A DNA stretch of 64,000 nt from Scytonema tolypothrichoides VB-61278 (GCF_000828085.3 NZ_JXCA02000030.1:278193-342192), one strand, 5' to 3'; counted from the stretch's first letter, positions 17,610 through 26,142 are shown. The notes: a model not told the origin generated them from the letters alone. Numbers and translations: made by a program.

Positions 17610-18989
17610 ATGACTTCCCAAGCTCCTACAATTTTTTCACTTCAGGCTCCCAAAGATGTTTCGCTAACAGATATTGAAGCGGAACTGAGTCGTATTTGGC
17701 AAAGTTACGGTATTGCTGGTGAAGATGGTGCGCTTCCTGCAGCCACTCGCGCCACAACATTTACTTTGATAGTTTACGAACCTGAGGAAACCCAGTATCT
17801 ATTGGCTGCTTTGGGACTTTACAAAGGTCCAATTGATGGCATTTTCGGTCCGCAGATGGAAGCCGCACTGCGAGAAGTGCAGAAAACCCACGGTTTAACA
17901 GAGACTGGAACAGCAACAGAGGAAACCCTTGCTGTCTTACGCGAAGAACTCTCCAAACGTCACGGCGCAGCTACAGCTGAAAACGGTTCTGGTAGTGCGT
18001 CTTATACTCCAGATGCCACCGGCAGCCCCCGAATTGCTGATGAAATTGCCATCCGCAACCCCTGTCGCATTATTGCCCTAACTCCAATAGCAGGCGAAGA
18101 TGTAGGGGTGAGCGCTCAAGTTTCTGCCTACTGCCCAATCCAAAAGCAGTCCGCAAGTACACTCGTGTGCTGCGAATACATTACTTTAACAGGAACGGCT
18201 GCTGCTTTAGAACGAGTCGGTGGCATGATTCAGGCACTGTTAATTGGTGGCTTACCCAAGTTTCTCTGGTGGAAAGCAACCCCAGATCTGAGTAACCCCT
18301 TGTTCAAGCGACTATCGGGAGTTTGCAACAATGTTATTGTAGACTCCTGCAACTTTAACAAGTCAGAAAATGATTTGCTCAACTTGCAACAGTTGGTGGA
18401 ATCTGGTGTACCACTCGCCGATTTGAACTGGCGTCGTCTTTCAGGATGGCAGGAGTTAACAGCGGAAGCCTACGATCCACCTCAACGTCGTGCTGCCTTA
18501 GTAGAAATTGACAGAGTCAACATAGATTACGAAAAAGGCAACTCCGTACAAGCGCTAATGTTTTTGGGTTGGCTGGCAAGTCGCTTAGAATGGCATCCTG
18601 TTTCTTATCAAAAAGAAAGCGGAGATTACGACATCACGAAAATTCACTTTATTGCACAGAATCAACGACAAATACAAGCAGAGTTAGCAGGAGTTCCAGT
18701 TGGTGATGCGGGTGACATTCCTGGTGATTTAATTGCCTTGCGCCTAAGTTCCACAAATCCACAGGCAAACTGCGGGACTCTCATCTGTTCAGAAACTGGT
18801 GGTTGTATGCGGATGGAAACACAAGGTGGTGCCCAGGCTAGTGGTGTGTTTCAACAAGTGACTTCACTTTCTGAGCAAAAGGCAGAAGTTTTACTCAGCC
18901 AACAGGTGCAACGCTGGGGTCATGAGGCACTTTTTGAAGAAAGTCTCGCTCAAACAGCTTATATACTCAAGTTGGAAGCAAAAAGTTAG
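17610..18989 (+). CDS. opcA: OpcA, glucose-6-phosphate dehydrogenase assembly/activation protein
   Basis: OpcA of 459 aa, required for oligomerisation and redox-controlled activity of G6PDH. A PG-binding-1-like segment (LLAALGLYKGPIDGIFGPQMEAALREVQKTHGL) occurs near residues 60-95, then the conserved OpcA core from about residue 145 (NPCRIIAL, GGLPKFLWWKATPD). An upstream in-frame start at 17565 adds 15 residues without family support, so the ATG at 17610 is used. The linkage to zwf confirms the call. Confidence 0.95.
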   Translation: MTSQAPTIFSLQAPKDVSLTDIEAELSRIWQSYGIAGEDGALPAATRATTFTLIVYEPEETQYLLAALGLYKGPIDGIFGPQMEAALREVQKTHGLTETGTATEETLAVLREELSKRHGAATAENGSGSASYTPDATGSPRIADEIAIRNPCRIIALTPIAGEDVGVSAQVSAYCPIQKQSASTLVCCEYITLTGTAAALERVGGMIQALLIGGLPKFLWWKATPDLSNPLFKRLSGVCNNVIVDSCNFNKSENDLLNLQQLVESGVPLADLNWRRLSGWQELTAEAYDPPQRRAALVEIDRVNIDYEKGNSVQALMFLGWLASRLEWHPVSYQKESGDYDITKIHFIAQNQRQIQAELAGVPVGDAGDIPGDLIALRLSSTNPQANCGTLICSETGGCMRMETQGGAQASGVFQQVTSLSEQKAEVLLSQQVQRWGHEALFEESLAQTAYILKLEAKS

Positions 18990-19098
18990 TCGTTAAGACC
19001 TCACCCCGCCCTCACGGGCACCCCTCTCCTTATCAAGGAGAGTCGTTAAGACCTCACCCCGCCCTCACGGGCACCCCTCTCCTTATAAAGGAGAGGGG
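18989..19098. repeat. two tandem 53-bp repeats with a hairpin end
   Basis: Units start at 18989 and 19042 and differ mainly at TATCAAGGA versus TATAAAGGA. Each contains ACCTCACCCCGCCCTCACGG and ends in a CTCCTTAT/AAGGAG hairpin. The block starts at the last base of the opcA stop codon. A related CCCCTC...GAGAGGGG motif is inserted in frame in cobB at 19597-19621. Confidence 0.85.
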
Positions 19099-19302
19099 AT
19101 AATGATGATAATGAATCACCAAATTGTATAATAGTCAATAGCTTTAAGAAGAACGCAAAACGCAGAATATCCCCACGGATGAAATCCTCTTGATTTAACG
19201 TTTCAAACCGTAAGTAGCTCAGGGTCAACCTGTGTTTATAATTAATTCTGAGTTCTGACAACTGTGTTTGATCGTTCTTTTTTGCTAACTTTTAACTTTT
19301 TT

Positions 19303-20736
19303 ATGGCTTTAGTTATTGCAGGAGAACGCAGTGGGGTGGGTAAGACGACAGTCACGCTGACCCTTTTGGCATCTTTGTGTCAACGAAGTAGACAAGTACA
19401 ATCTTTCAAGGTTGGTCCAGATTACATTGACCCGATGTTTCATCAGCACGTGACAGGTCGTCCCAGTCGCAATTTAGACCCTGTGCTGACATCAGAAGAA
19501 TACATCAAGCAATGTTTTACTTATCACTCTGATAGCAGTGAATATGCTGTAGTAGAAGGAGTGATGGGGTTGTTTGATGGAGTTACGCCACCGCAACCCC
19601 TCAACTTTTTAAGGAGAGGGGCAAATGATTTTGCTAGTACGGCTCATATAGCGCGGTTACTGAATTTACCTGTCGTATTGGTGATAGATTGCAGTCGGTT
19701 GTCTGGTTCTGTGGCTGCGATCGCACACGGTTATTGCTCATTTGACCAAGAAATCAAAATTGCTGGGCTTGTACTTAATCGAGTGGGAAGCGATCGCCAT
19801 CTCTCCCTCCTCAAAGATGCCCTAGAACCTCTTCAATTACCAATTCTTGGGGTCTTACGCCGTGAGGAGAATATTACAATACCAGATCGACACCTGGGTT
19901 TAGTACCTACAGCAGAACTTCCTCAACTACAAGCTTTAATTGACCGACTTGCCCATTTGGGAAATACTTGCTTTGACTGGGAACGCTTGTTACCACTGTT
20001 GCGAACAAGGGGACAAATCAATTCAAAATTCAAAATTCAAAATTCAAAATTAGAAGTTTCTCCCTCATGCCCCCCATTCTCGATCAGGATAGCTGTAGCG
20101 CGCGATCGCGCTTTCAATTTCTACTACCAAGACAATCTGGACTTGCTACAGCAGTTGGGTGCAGAACTGGTTTTTTGGAGTCCTTTAGAAGACGCTGGAT
20201 TACCACAAGACGTGCAAGGGATGTATTTTGGTGGTGGTTTTCCAGAAGTCTTTGCCCAACAACTAGCCCAAAACAGCACCACCCGCGATGCAGTGAAAAC
20301 AGCAATTCTCTCTGGAATGCCTACTATCGCTGAATGTGGCGGATTAATGTATCTATGCGAGGAAATCGTCGATTTTGAGGAAAAATCTTGGTCGATGGTA
20401 GGAGTATTGCCCACAAAAGCCGTAATGGGTGGGCGTCTTACCTTAGGGTATCGTCGAGCAGTTGCTGTGCAAGATAATCTCTTAGTACGTACAGGTACAA
20501 CCGTTTACGGGCATGAATTTCATCGTTCTCGCTTAATCCCAACTCCCAATTCACCCTTGTTTCAAACTTATCGCTACGATTGCGAAGAATCCACAGGATA
20601 TGAAGGATGGAATTTGCTTCCATCTCTACATGCTTCTTACATTCATCAACATTGGGGAGATAGTTTGGATATTCCCAAGCGATTTTTAGAAAAGTGTTGT
20701 GTATTTAAATTGACTGAAAAATCGTGTACGCCTTAA
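19303..20736 (+). CDS. cobB: cobyrinic acid a,c-diamide synthase
   Basis: CobB/CbiA type enzyme of 477 aa that amidates cobyrinic acid (or hydrogenobyrinic acid) in cobalamin synthesis, using glutamine and ATP. The P-loop GERSGVGKTT is at residues 6-15 and VGPDYIDPMFH follows; the C-terminal class I glutamine amidotransferase domain has GGGFPEVFA and the nucleophile in AECGGLMYL, then HGHEFHRS-like GHEFHRSR. An upstream GTG at 19264 is possible, but the ATG at 19303 fits the family start. Two short repeats interrupt the protein in frame: residues about 99-107 and about 240-252 (QNSKFKIQNSK type). Both lie in variable linkers. Confidence 0.93.
   Translation: MALVIAGERSGVGKTTVTLTLLASLCQRSRQVQSFKVGPDYIDPMFHQHVTGRPSRNLDPVLTSEEYIKQCFTYHSDSSEYAVVEGVMGLFDGVTPPQPLNFLRRGANDFASTAHIARLLNLPVVLVIDCSRLSGSVAAIAHGYCSFDQEIKIAGLVLNRVGSDRHLSLLKDALEPLQLPILGVLRREENITIPDRHLGLVPTAELPQLQALIDRLAHLGNTCFDWERLLPLLRTRGQINSKFKIQNSKLEVSPSCPPFSIRIAVARDRAFNFYYQDNLDLLQQLGAELVFWSPLEDAGLPQDVQGMYFGGGFPEVFAQQLAQNSTTRDAVKTAILSGMPTIAECGGLMYLCEEIVDFEEKSWSMVGVLPTKAVMGGRLTLGYRRAVAVQDNLLVRTGTTVYGHEFHRSRLIPTPNSPLFQTYRYDCEESTGYEGWNLLPSLHASYIHQHWGDSLDIPKRFLEKCCVFKLTEKSCTP
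20022..20049. repeat. four tandem TTCAAAA heptamers inside cobB
   Basis: Four perfect copies of the heptamer TTCAAAA sit between the ATPase and amidotransferase halves of cobB. They keep the frame and encode an Asn/Ser/Lys-rich linker. Confidence 0.9.
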
Positions 20737-21001
20737 CTGAGTAGGAATATCGCAAAAAGCTTGAATCTGATGAAGAATTTGCAGACATTGAGATTGAAGA
20801 AGCGATAGCTAGCCCCTAAGGGGGCGCTGCGCAAACGCTGCTGCGCTGCGCGCAGATCGCACCAGATACTGACAGACTTTTGTAGCATAGAGATGGCGGT
20901 TCATTCAGCGCATTTGTTGATAGCTGAAGCAGCGTTCTAGGGAATACTAACCACCACCTAGACCATACTAATTTACAAAGTCCCAATAGCTGAAATTACT
21001 C
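20737..21001. other. intergenic region with short gene tail and palindromic repeat
   Basis: About 20755-20815 reads as an acidic tail (ESDEEFADIEIEEAIAS), perhaps the end of a lost small protein. A palindromic GC-rich block follows (CCCCTAAGGGGG, then TGCGCAAACGCTGC). No complete gene is seen. Confidence 0.35.
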
Positions 21002-21970
21002 ATGGCTAATAGAAGCAACAATAAAGAAACATTCACCTTGGTGCTATCTCTGCTCATCACTCTAGGGCTTTTAGGGTTTGGTGTGTGGTTTTTCCGGAAT
21101 AGCTTACCTTTTGCGTCCAAACAACAGACTCAACCTTCTGTCAATTCTCAACCTAACACGAGTCAAGCTTTTGATACATCAAGCTTGGATACCAGTCTGC
21201 CCAATCCAAGCGTGCTCACAATTGATGGTAGCGTCACAATAGTCGCTTTGATGAAGCAGCTGCAAATTGCCTTTAATCCGGTGAATCCTTCCTTGCCCAC
21301 AACTTATGGTTTACCAAATGGTAGTCCCAATGGCACCAATAAAGGGATTCAAAACTTGAAAGACGGCAAAGTGTTGATAGCAGCTAGTTCACGTCCCCTA
21401 AAATCTGATGAAGCACAAGCTGGACTCGTACAAATTCCAATTGCCCGCGATGCTTTGGCTATAGCAGTAGGTGTCAACAACCCATATAAAGGGGAATTGA
21501 CAATGGAACAGTTGAAGGGGATTTTTCAAGGAAAAATCACTAACTGGTCACAGGTAGGAGGTCCAAACCTGGCAATAAAAGTCATTAACCGCTCTCCAGA
21601 TAGCGGTACATATACATTCTTTCAGGAAGTTGTGCTGTTAGAAGAGTCTTTTGCACCTGATAGTGCAAACTTCACCACAATCAAGAAAGATGAAACAACT
21701 TCGCTGTTACGTGCCTTGGGTGATAATGGCATCACTTACAGCACAGTTTCCCAGTTAGAAAATCAAAAAACTGTTCGTATTGTTTCTGTAAATGGAATTT
21801 CTCCTACTGATCAAACTGCAATTAAAAACAGTACTTATCCTATTAGTCGAGTTGTTTATTTAGTCGTACCGCGTAAAACCAGTTCAGGGGCAAAACAATT
21901 TATTGACTTTGCTATCTCCCCCAGTGGACAACAAATTGTCCAGCGAGTAGGTTTTATTCCATTAAAGTAG
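21002..21970 (+). CDS. membrane-anchored PstS-like phosphate-type substrate-binding protein
   Basis: Protein of 322 aa. One N-terminal membrane segment (about residues 12-32) is followed by a Ser/Thr/Gln/Pro-rich linker and a periplasmic binding domain of the PstS type (from about residue 72): TIDGSVTIVALMKQLQ, AASSRPLKSDE, FQGKITNWSQVGGP and NRSPDSGTYTFF resemble the phosphate-contacting loops. No pstCAB genes are adjacent. A role as phosphate sensor or scavenger is plausible; another oxyanion ligand cannot be excluded. Confidence 0.75.
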   Translation: MANRSNNKETFTLVLSLLITLGLLGFGVWFFRNSLPFASKQQTQPSVNSQPNTSQAFDTSSLDTSLPNPSVLTIDGSVTIVALMKQLQIAFNPVNPSLPTTYGLPNGSPNGTNKGIQNLKDGKVLIAASSRPLKSDEAQAGLVQIPIARDALAIAVGVNNPYKGELTMEQLKGIFQGKITNWSQVGGPNLAIKVINRSPDSGTYTFFQEVVLLEESFAPDSANFTTIKKDETTSLLRALGDNGITYSTVSQLENQKTVRIVSVNGISPTDQTAIKNSTYPISRVVYLVVPRKTSSGAKQFIDFAISPSGQQIVQRVGFIPLK

Positions 21971-22044
21971 GTTAAAACAGTGAACAGTTATCAGTTATCA
22001 GTTATCAAACGGCTGATCAATGAGAATTGATATAGGACTCATAT

Positions 22045-22281
22045 TTGATTTTTGACGAAGCTAGGTACACTTTCTGTTCCCTGTTAAGAGTTCCCTACCT
22101 CCACAAGTCAATTCACCAAATCAAATCGGATTCCTATAATTGCTTGAAGTTGCAGATGATTATTTACTCCTCACTTCTTATGGGGCAATCAGTAGAAGTT
22201 TTAGAATCACCAACAGAACTATCAGGTGAAGATATTTTACCTGGTTTTATTCTCGATTTGCGGACTGTCTTTGAAACTTAG
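22045..22281 (+). pseudogene. C-terminal remnant of a Uma2-family (DUF820) endonuclease-like gene
   Basis: Only the last 30 residues (VEVLESPTELSGEDILPGFILDLRTVF) resemble the C-terminus of Uma2 proteins, which are abundant in cyanobacteria. The upstream part has no nuclease core. I regard it as a remnant rather than a working small gene. Confidence 0.5.
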
Positions 22282-22321
22282 GAACAATAAAAACTCAACA
22301 TGCCCACATACTCAGCACTTT

Positions 22322-22660
22322 TTACGCCGACAATGGTGGTGGAAATTGGATATCAGAATTGAATTGCTCAATATTTCCTGATTGATGAATTGGTAAAACA
22401 TATTCTAAATTCTCATGAGGACGGGGAATGATGTGATGAGAAAGTACCTCACCACCATTCACTCGCGGTATCGCCTCAAGTGCTGCTGCAACAGCAACAT
22501 TCACCTCACCCACGTTCCCCCGGATAAGCACAGTAATTCGCCCTAAATCAGTATTTTCATACCCAACAAGGGTGATACGAGCAGCTTTACACATGGCGTC
22601 CCCCGCTTCTATTGCTGCAGGAACGCCATAAACTTCAATCATACCAAGTGCTAAAGTCAT
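22322..22660 (-). CDS. ccmK: CcmK-type carboxysome shell protein (satellite copy)
   Basis: BMC-domain hexamer subunit of about 112 aa. The core (LALGMIEVYGVPAAIEAGDAMCKAARITLVGYE, then VNGGEVLSHHIIPRPHENLEYVLP) is close to CcmK1/2, but the pore-loop region and VYGVPAA differ from the usual TLGFPA, and the tail is extended. The ATG at 22660 is chosen over 22675 because CcmK proteins start just before the first strand. It lies 7 nt after the P450 stop and far from any ccm operon, as satellite paralogs (CcmK3-6 types) do. Which paralog it is cannot be settled by eye. Confidence 0.88.
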   Translation of the reverse strand: MTLALGMIEVYGVPAAIEAGDAMCKAARITLVGYENTDLGRITVLIRGNVGEVNVAVAAALEAIPRVNGGEVLSHHIIPRPHENLEYVLPIHQSGNIEQFNSDIQFPPPLSA

Positions 22661-22667
22661 GTTTACT

Positions 22668-24050
22668 CTAAGCACTTGCTACAGCTTTTGGAGACTCTTG
22701 ATATTTTCGTTCTCCTGTAATAATCATCTTGACTTTACCACTAGGAGCAAGAGTCACTCCTCGACGTTGAGGTTGTTCTGGTTGATTGGTAGTAAGTGCA
22801 ACCTGATAGCGTGACAAGATAGTTGCCAAAACAAGCTTCATTTCAAAGACAGCTAAAGCTTCACCAATACAGCGACGTACACCACCGCCAAAAGGCATAA
22901 ATTCATAAGGAGAATATTGGCGTTCCAAAAAGCGCTCTGGTTTAAACTGCTTGGCTTGGGGGTATAAATCTTCGCGCTGATGAGTGAGATAGATGCAAGC
23001 AAGCATTATAGTATTTGGCTCTAACTGATGTCCCAGTAGTACGCAGGGTTCTTGCACGACTCTAGGAAAAGTCAAAATTGCAACGGGGCAAATACGCAAA
23101 GTTTCATTACAGACTGCGCTTAGATAAGGTAGTCGGACAACGCTCATGGGGTCTGGTGAAGGACCTAGAGTATCTAGTTCTTGGATCAGTTTTTCACGAA
23201 CTTCTGGCAATCGATGAATCCAATATAATCCCCAAGCCATTGCCGATGCGGTGGTATCGTTGCCAGCTAACAGTAAAGTGATTAATTCATCACGCAACTC
23301 TTGATCTGTCATAGACTGACCTTGTTCATCCCGTGCTGATATCAGCAATGAGAGGATATCAACGCGATTTGGATCGCTTTGTGCACGACGTTCAGCAATT
23401 TCAGCGTAAAGCAATTCATCAATTTGCTGACGTTGACGCAAAAACCTTCCCCAAGGACTCCAAGCTCCTAAATCTTTTTGCAGAGAGGGGAAGAATAGGA
23501 AGCTAGACTTGAGTGGTGATTCAAATAAAGTTGTCAGTAATCCTAATAGATGCTTGAGTTTTTGGTAACGTTCTCCTTCATGTAAACCAAAGACAATTTG
23601 TAACATGACTTGCAGCGATATCTCCTGCATGACGGTACGAGCTACGAAGGGTTGTTGCTGTGGTAATTGACTCCAGGCTTTCTCTGTAAGATGACGAATT
23701 AATTCTCCATAGGCTCGCATTCTTTCTCCATGAAAGGGGGGCATCAATAGTTGTCGTTGTCGTCTATGACGTTCTTTCTCAAGCAAGAAGATTGAATTAT
23801 TACCTACTAAGGGTAGCAAAATAGTGTTGTCTCTACCTAAGGCAGCAAACTTTTTTCTATCATTAGTTAAAATTTCCTGAATTGCCTGGGGATGCTGTAC
23901 GAATACGAGGGTATCTCCAAAACCAATGACCTTAGCAGTAAAAATATCAGGATATTCCTGAGCCGCTTTTTCCATATATCCTACAGGGTCCGTAACCCAT
24001 TGGATTCTTTGTAAAAAAGACGGGGTTTTAACAGAATTAGCTAGATTCAT
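22668..24050 (-). CDS. cytochrome P450, CYP110-like
   Basis: P450 of 460 aa. The I-helix oxygen-activation motif is AGNDTTASAM, the K-helix ExxR is ETLR, and the heme loop is FGGGVRRCIGEA with ligand Cys394. There is no membrane anchor, as usual for bacterial P450s. The N-terminal pattern resembles the CYP110 family of cyanobacteria, known to hydroxylate fatty acids and alkanes. The ccmK gene follows after 7 nt on the same strand, so the two are probably co-transcribed. The substrate is unknown. Confidence 0.9.
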   Translation of the reverse strand: MNLANSVKTPSFLQRIQWVTDPVGYMEKAAQEYPDIFTAKVIGFGDTLVFVQHPQAIQEILTNDRKKFAALGRDNTILLPLVGNNSIFLLEKERHRRQRQLLMPPFHGERMRAYGELIRHLTEKAWSQLPQQQPFVARTVMQEISLQVMLQIVFGLHEGERYQKLKHLLGLLTTLFESPLKSSFLFFPSLQKDLGAWSPWGRFLRQRQQIDELLYAEIAERRAQSDPNRVDILSLLISARDEQGQSMTDQELRDELITLLLAGNDTTASAMAWGLYWIHRLPEVREKLIQELDTLGPSPDPMSVVRLPYLSAVCNETLRICPVAILTFPRVVQEPCVLLGHQLEPNTIMLACIYLTHQREDLYPQAKQFKPERFLERQYSPYEFMPFGGGVRRCIGEALAVFEMKLVLATILSRYQVALTTNQPEQPQRRGVTLAPSGKVKMIITGERKYQESPKAVASA

Positions 24051-24083
24051 ATGCTTATCTTGACAAAGAATATATTTTATGAA

Positions 24084-24560
24084 TCAATTTGATGGAAAAG
24101 GCTTAATCCAGCCGAGTTGGATGGCAGTATCAAGAAAAAATGCTGCCAACACAAACCACAAAATACTTTCGACTCCCAGAACCACAAAAGGTAAGATATC
24201 TCTAGAATATGACAGCCCAACATCTACCTGGGTTAAACCCCGTACTAAGCCAAACGCTAACACTGCCCCAGCTTTCAATTGAGGATTTTTATCTGAGCGG
24301 ATGATATAGCGATAGGTGACGCCAAACAGCAAACCAGAGAAACAGACAATTCCAGTCCTGACTAGCCATTGTAAATCTAGCGAATCGATCGCCAGACTGC
24401 CCAGTTGCTCAAAATATTTTGCTAGCACCAGATTATTCAGCAACGTGGTGAGAAAAAAAGTTATCATTAGGCTCAAACCCGCGATTATCCCAGCTTTGAG
24501 GGATTCAATGCGTTCTTGCCTAAGTTGAGGATCTAAAATCTTGTTCACTGAGAAATCCAA
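24084..24560 (-). CDS. conserved cyanobacterial membrane protein
   Basis: Protein of 158 aa with about four hydrophobic helices (around residues 22-45, 68-88, 98-112 and 125-145) and an N-terminal cytosolic segment KILDPQLRQERIESLKAG. It reads like a conserved cyanobacterial protein of unknown function. It lies upstream of the P450 gene on the same strand, with a 33-nt gap, and could be its operon leader. Confidence 0.7.
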   Translation of the reverse strand: MDFSVNKILDPQLRQERIESLKAGIIAGLSLMITFFLTTLLNNLVLAKYFEQLGSLAIDSLDLQWLVRTGIVCFSGLLFGVTYRYIIRSDKNPQLKAGAVLAFGLVRGLTQVDVGLSYSRDILPFVVLGVESILWFVLAAFFLDTAIQLGWIKPFPSN

Positions 24561-24633
24561 ACTTTAGTTCTGAACAGGCTTCTAGTATTATTAAACTTAG
24601 AGACGTTTCGTGAATCACTTTAAAAGTAGCGCT

Positions 24634-24723
24634 ATGGAAATTTTGACACTTGGCTGGGTTGCTTTACTTGTTGTTTTCACTTGGTCAATTTCAATGGTAG
24701 TTTGGGGTCGCAACGGACTCTAA
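24634..24723 (+). CDS. petN: cytochrome b6f complex subunit PetN
   Basis: Complete 29-aa protein [20 protein letters not shown] followed by MVVWGRNGL. It is a single membrane helix and matches the length and sequence of PetN, which stabilises the cytochrome b6f complex in the thylakoid membrane. It is too short for usual ORF calls. It reads divergently from the membrane protein gene and is followed 7 nt later by a small gene. Confidence 0.97.
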   Translation: MEILTLGWVALLVVFTWSISMVVWGRNGL

Positions 24724-24730
24724 GAGAATC

Positions 24731-24928
24731 GTGGAAAGTCCATTCTTGACTATTTTGGCTTCAGTTGCTGCGGTGCTGCTTGTAGCAGTTACGGGAGGCG
24801 TTGGTTATTTGACGCTGGCAGGTTGGCGCGATCGCCGTCTGCGAGAAGAAGAAAAACGCGAAATGCGACGCGCTAGTTCTAGCACTACTTCTAAGAACAC
24901 TGCTCCCAAGCCTAAGAAGAAAAAATAA
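24731..24928 (+). CDS. small single-helix membrane protein with basic tail
   Basis: Protein of 65 aa starting with GTG, 7 nt after petN. Residues 5-30 form a membrane helix (FLTILASVAAVLLVAVTGGVGYLTLAGW), then a charged stretch DRRLREEEKREMRRA and a Lys-rich end KPKKKK. It looks conserved in cyanobacteria next to petN, but its function is unknown. A decayed copy of its 3' end lies at 25689-25774. Confidence 0.75.
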   Translation: MESPFLTILASVAAVLLVAVTGGVGYLTLAGWRDRRLREEEKREMRRASSSTTSKNTAPKPKKKK

Positions 24929-24951
24929 TTCTGCTTGAAATCTTGGGCAGA

Positions 24952-24987
24952 GGCGCTAGGACGTAGAGTCTTTCCTAGCGTCTTTGT
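24952..24987 (+). terminator. hairpin terminator after the petN pair
   Basis: GGCGCTAGGA (24952-24961) pairs with TCCTAGCGTC (24972-24981) with one G-T pair, followed by the T-rich TTTGT. It is 25 nt after the small gene's stop. Confidence 0.7.
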
Positions 24988-25076
24988 CTGTTTGCGCTTC
25001 GTTTTTCTGCTAAAGGGGAAGATTGTAGAGACTTCTTGTAGTATGATTATTTAGTAAGACAAAAAAGTAAGACTGA

Positions 25077-25307
25077 ATGATCAAAGTTACAATTACCTTA
25101 GAAGAAGACATTGTCCAGTTTATAGATCAGCAGGCACAGGGCAACCGCAGTGGTTATATTAATGCGTTGCTGACACAACACCGCCACCGGATTTTAGAAG
25201 CAGAAATGATTGCAGCCCTCAAGCAGGATGCTGAAGATTCAGAGTATCAAGCTGAAATTGCTGCTTGGGATAATGTTGTTGGGGATGGCATTAATGCCAG
25301 AGAGTAA
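25077..25307 (+). CDS. antitoxin of a MazEF/PemIK-like module
   Basis: Protein of 76 aa with an RHH-type DNA-binding start (MIKVTITLEEDIVQFIDQQA...NRSGYINALLTQHR) and an acidic C-terminus (DAEDSEYQAEIAAWDNVVGD) that would bind the toxin. It overlaps the downstream toxin gene by 14 nt, the normal layout for type II systems. Confidence 0.8.
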   Translation: MIKVTITLEEDIVQFIDQQAQGNRSGYINALLTQHRHRILEAEMIAALKQDAEDSEYQAEIAAWDNVVGDGINARE

Positions 25308-25653
25308 CTTAACTTATCGGCGGGGAGAAATTCGTTGGGTGAACCTTGATCCAACTGTAGGGGCTAAGGCGCAAAAAATCCGCGCTTGCTTGGTTGTGCA
25401 AAATGACATTATGAATCAGTATGGATTGCTAACAATTGTGATGCCATTTCGACCTGGAAGTAAACAAGCTCCATATGTTGTCAATGTGAAAGCAACACCA
25501 ACTAATGGATTAGATCGAGATCGTTTTATTGATGTTGGGCAAATTCGTTCTGTTGATCATCGTCGCGTGTTGGGTTTGGTGGGTGTGTTGGAAGAAGAAT
25601 ATTGGGAACCCATTCGTATAGCTTTAAATGTGGTTTTGGGATTTGTGGTTTAA
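25294..25653 (+). CDS. MazF/PemK-family mRNA interferase toxin
   Basis: Toxin of 119 aa. The start YRRGEIRWVNLDPTVGAKAQKIRACLVVQND is the conserved MazF/PemK N-terminus (GxxxxVxLxPxxGxExxKxRPxxV), with the Arg expected for catalysis. Later blocks are DRDRFIDVGQIRSVDHRRV. Upstream in-frame Met codons at 25285 and 25210 exist; 25294 fits the family best. It probably cleaves mRNA when free of antitoxin. Confidence 0.85.
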   Translation: MPESNLTYRRGEIRWVNLDPTVGAKAQKIRACLVVQNDIMNQYGLLTIVMPFRPGSKQAPYVVNVKATPTNGLDRDRFIDVGQIRSVDHRRVLGLVGVLEEEYWEPIRIALNVVLGFVV

Positions 25654-25688
25654 AGCTATTAAGGAACTATTGGAAAAATTATAATTAG

Positions 25689-25774
25689 GCGATCGCCGTT
25701 TGCCAGAACAAGAAAAACGCGAAACACGAAGCACCACTCATAAGAACGCTGCCAAGTCCAAGAAGAAAAAATAA
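25689..25774 (+). pseudogene. decayed duplicate of the 3' end of the petN-linked small gene
   Basis: The reading frame gives DRRLPEQEKRETRSTTHKNA then AKSKKKK and a stop, matching DRRLREEEKREMRRASSST... of the gene at 24731. Similarity continues past the stop (ATAATT..CTTGAAATCT, to 25789). Upstream it stops at GCGATCGCC. The two copies flank the toxin-antitoxin module. Confidence 0.8.
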
Positions 25775-25789
25775 TTTTTCTTGAAATCT

Positions 25790-26036
25790 CAAGGCAAAAG
25801 CACAAAGGCGTAAATTGTTTATTTGCGTCTTTGCGCAAGATTTTATCTTGCCATTTCATTACGGAGGTGATTAACGTTGCTTTGCGTTGTCTTCGTGTCG
25901 GGGTATTTTTTGCCCAGTGCTTTCCAGCGAATCTGTACCACTTTTTTAGCAACAATTTTACTTTACCGTACTAACCTATCTTATTTGTCATATATTTTGC
26001 CATACTCCTGAGGTGAGGCTCTAGATGACGTTAAAT
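25790..26036. other. intergenic stretch
   Basis: About 250 bp between the duplicated tail and the MITE-like element. I see no gene; the 98-codon open frame on the minus strand overlaps the duplicated tail and lacks protein-like features. Confidence 0.4.
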
Positions 26037-26142
26037 ATACAGCGTATTGCAAGTTCATGAGGTACACCGTCTAGTCATGATTGTAAGGACTAATGATTAC
26101 CCTCGTTAATGGTGTACCTCACTTACCTGAAAAGTGCTGTAT
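26037..26142. mobile_element. 106-bp MITE-like inverted-repeat element
   Basis: The ends ATACAGC...TGAGGTACACC (left) and GGTGTACCTCA...GCTGTAT (right) are imperfect inverted repeats of about 32 bp around a short centre. Its right end touches the stop codon of the CHAT-domain gene. No ORF. Confidence 0.65.

Noticed and set aside
19099-19302. Cobalamin riboswitch upstream of cobB
   Set aside because: No B12-box-like consensus or extended pseudoknot elements were recognised; the region is repeats and short AT-rich text.
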